The translations under genes were made by a program, and so were the position numbers. Under the pieces are notes generated by a model that was not told the DNA's origin, did not search any database, and saw nothing but the letters and a program-made list of their open reading frames with translations. 32,815 nucleotides of DNA from assembly GCA_046260445.1 (NCBI GenBank), contig JBHEPF010000093.1, positions 1-32,815 on the forward strand. Reading direction: 5' to 3'. This document shows, piece after piece, positions 31,429 through 32,815 of the stretch. Positions within the stretch are counted from its first letter, which is position 1; each line of letters begins with the position of its first letter. Origin of the DNA: F2B08 sp046260445 (GTDB lineage: Bacteria; Actinomycetota; Actinomycetes; Actinomycetales; Dermatophilaceae).

Positions 31429-32025
31429 TCAGAGGTACTGCCCGGTGCCCTCGTGCGGAGGATCCTGGGGCTGCGCCTGCTGTGGGTCACCCGAGGGCGG
31501 TTGGCCCTGGTGCATCCCCGGTGGGAGCTGACGCATCTGCTGCAGCTGTGCCTGGGCGGCCATCTGCTGGGCGACCAAGGCGGTCTGGATCCCGTGGAAG
31601 AGGCCCTCGAGCCAGCCCACGAGCTGGGCCTGGGCGATCCGCAGCTCGGCATCGCTCGGGCTGTCGTCGCTGAAGGGCAGGGCGATGCGATCCAGCTCTG
31701 CGACGAGCTCGGGAGCGAGACCGTCCTTGAGCTCGGCGATCGAGCGGGCATGCACCTGAGCGAGATGGGCCCGCCCGGCGTCGTCGAGGGGCGCATTGCG
31801 GACCTCCTCGAGGAGGGACTTCACCATCGAGCCGATCCGCATGACCTTGGCGGGCTGCTCGACGAGGTCGGTGGGGCCGCGCTCACCACGCTCGCCGCTG
31901 CCTCCTCGTGCTGACCCGTGCTCGGCGACCCCCATCCCACCGGGCGTGACCACGACGACCCGCTCGCCGTCGCTCGCGGCGACCCCTGACGTGTTCTGCT
32001 TGTCTGCCTTGGGTTGCTTCGTCAT
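31429..32025 (-). CDS. bpa: Bacterial proteasome activator (Bpa/PafE)
   Basis: A 198-residue protein of the DUF2587 family. The N-terminal ~50 residues are disordered. The helical core (PAKVMRIGSMVKSLLEEVRNAPLDDAGRAHLAQVHARSI, then LRIAQAQLVGWLEGLFHGIQTALVAQQMAAQ) forms the dodecameric ring in mycobacterial Bpa. The protein ends Pro/Gln-rich and in GQYL, the C-terminal gate-opening motif that docks in 20S proteasome pockets. It enables ATP-independent degradation of unfolded proteins. Its presence implies a 20S proteasome elsewhere in the genome. A TANNNT box 6 nt upstream of ATG 32023-32025 indicates a leaderless mRNA. Confidence 0.93.
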   Translation of the reverse strand: MTKQPKADKQNTSGVAASDGERVVVVTPGGMGVAEHGSARGGSGERGERGPTDLVEQPAKVMRIGSMVKSLLEEVRNAPLDDAGRAHLAQVHARSIAELKDGLAPELVAELDRIALPFSDDSPSDAELRIAQAQLVGWLEGLFHGIQTALVAQQMAAQAQLQQMRQLPPGMHQGQPPSGDPQQAQPQDPPHEGTGQYL

Positions 32026-32031
32026 CCCTCA

Positions 32032-32037
32032 ACTCTA
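32032..32037 (-). promoter_or_regulatory. -10 element of bpa (leaderless)
   Basis: On the minus strand this is TAGAGT, followed by TGAGGG and then the ATG. The GAGGG is too close to act as a normal Shine-Dalgarno. Confidence 0.45.
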
Positions 32038-32063
32038 GGACCGCGCGGGCACGCTCCGAACGC

Positions 32064-32462
32064 TCAGTCGCGTGCCTCGCTCAGAACCTTCTGGAACAGC
32101 ACCAACGGCAGGAGGATGGCCGCGACGAGGACGAAGGCCCACACGATGAACGGAGCGAGAAGCCACGTCATCGCACCCTCGAGCCGCACCCCGTCGGTGA
32201 GAACGCTCGTGATGAGCAGACCGACGAAGGTCGTCACCAGGGCGATCCCACCACGCAGCGCGGGTGCGTACTGGAAGGCCATCTTCACGACGAACGGACC
32301 CAGCAGCGTCTCGACGGCCGTGAAGACCAGGACACTGACGACGAAGCCGAGCGGATTGAGGGTGAACCCGTCGAGGAGGTAGGCGGCCGCGAGCAACCCC
32401 ACGGCATTGGCCAGTAGATACAGCGCCGTTCGCGCCAGGAAACGCACCATGAACGACATCAT
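32064..32462 (-). CDS. Small membrane protein, phage-holin family 4-like (YvlD-like)
   Basis: A 132-residue protein with four predicted membrane helices: ALYLLANAVGLLAAAYLL, LGFVVSVLVFTAVETLLG, GGIALVTTFVGLLITSVL and LLAPFIVWAFVLVAAILLPL. The order and the LDGFTLNP loop match the YvlD/holin-4 superfamily, a chromosomal family that despite the name need not be phage-derived. Function is unknown, possibly envelope stress. The start is uncertain: ATG 32460-32462, 32457-32459 and 32448-32450 are in frame and none has a good ribosome binding site. Confidence 0.72.
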   Translation of the reverse strand: MMSFMVRFLARTALYLLANAVGLLAAAYLLDGFTLNPLGFVVSVLVFTAVETLLGPFVVKMAFQYAPALRGGIALVTTFVGLLITSVLTDGVRLEGAMTWLLAPFIVWAFVLVAAILLPLVLFQKVLSEARD

Positions 32463-32649
32463 GCGCCGCGGGGCGCGGGCCCGGGCCACCCGAAGCGGGT
32501 GGCCCCGACGAACGCGATCGGAGCAGTGAGGTAGGGACGGCTCAGTCCCAGGGCGACCGCGACACCGCGAAGGACACCTGAATCGGGTGGTACGCCGGCC
32601 CGGGGCTCGGGAGGAACATGGTCGGACCCGGTTGACGAAAGGAGGCGAA

Positions 32650-32815
32650 GTGACGTCGATCGACATCTGCATCTACGCCGAGGGGTCGCTTCCACCGGAG
32701 GAGGTGGTCGAGCTGGCGGACCTCGGCCTGCACTGGCGCCCCGACCAGGTCGTCCTCGACGGGACGGTCGCCGACCAGGCGGCCCTCATCGGGGTGCTTG
32801 AGCGGCTCCGCCGGG
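32650..32815 (+). CDS. N-terminal fragment of an unidentified protein
   Basis: A GTG start at 32650 is preceded by AAAGGAGG (32638-32645), the best Shine-Dalgarno in this part of the window, and the frame runs off the right edge. The visible 55 residues begin MTSIDICIYAEGSLPPEE. I do not recognise the family. The 187 bp between it and the YvlD-like gene hold its promoter; I see nothing else there. Confidence 0.65.
   Translation, partial: MTSIDICIYAEGSLPPEEVVELADLGLHWRPDQVVLDGTVADQAALIGVLERLRR

Noticed and set aside
32064..32462. Prophage remnant, suggested by the holin-family name
   Set aside because: The family is widespread on chromosomes and no integrase, capsid, tail or lysis gene occurs in the window.

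Overview
The window is very GC-rich (about 70%), gene-dense DNA with actinobacterial hallmarks: a PknG/GlnH/GlnX-type signalling locus, a proteasome activator ending in GQYL, GTG starts, and several genes whose -10 hexamer lies only 6-7 nt before the start codon (leaderless mRNAs). A member of the Intrasporangiaceae/Dermatophilaceae (Janibacter, Knoellia or Tetrasphaera type) fits best. This is a judgement from protein style and not a database result. No rRNA, tRNA or CRISPR was seen, and no intergenic gap exceeds about 200 bp.

Layout. 1-5095: end of an unknown gene, gpsA, a CoA-transferase, a 1.2 kb segment bracketed by about 60-bp terminal inverted repeats that carries one AbiEi-like/DUF559 nuclease-type gene (candidate undescribed mobile unit), and a DUF4921 protein. 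5157-17903: ten same-strand, tightly packed genes: TelA, an XpaC-like protein, a CbbX-type AAA ATPase, GlnX-like sensor, GlnH-like lipoprotein, an unknown helical protein, PknG-like kinase, PP2C phosphatase, VWA protein and FHA protein. It looks like a complete extracytoplasmic amino-acid sensing and Ser/Thr phosphorylation system. 17921-19824: two minus-strand genes, a PPOX-type flavoprotein and a saccharopine-dehydrogenase-like/trans-enoyl-reductase-like protein.

20006-26451 is the most novel part. A secreted endonuclease/exonuclease/phosphatase-fold protein is followed by an operon with an 80-residue peptide made of four 14-residue Asp/Gly/Ala repeats, a JmjC/Cupin_4 2-oxoglutarate oxygenase, a sucrase/ferredoxin-like Fe-S protein and an FAD/Fe-S D-2-hydroxyacid dehydrogenase. 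The secreted enzyme and the peptide operon are preceded by the same promoter-like sequence (GTCA-N17-CTAGACATAG). I propose a peptide-modification (RiPP-like) system: the peptide is the substrate, the JmjC enzyme hydroxylates it, the Fe-S protein supplies electrons, and the dehydrogenase may recycle 2-hydroxyglutarate to 2-oxoglutarate.

26458-32815: a VapBC-type toxin-antitoxin pair with a palindromic operator, a PadR / ABC ATPase / FtsX-type permease operon with a dense palindromic operator, bpa (proteasome activator), a small four-helix membrane protein, and the start of an unknown gene. Across the window the hexamer GTATGC/GCATAC is conspicuously frequent in several reading frames and in non-coding DNA, suggesting a DNA-level signal.
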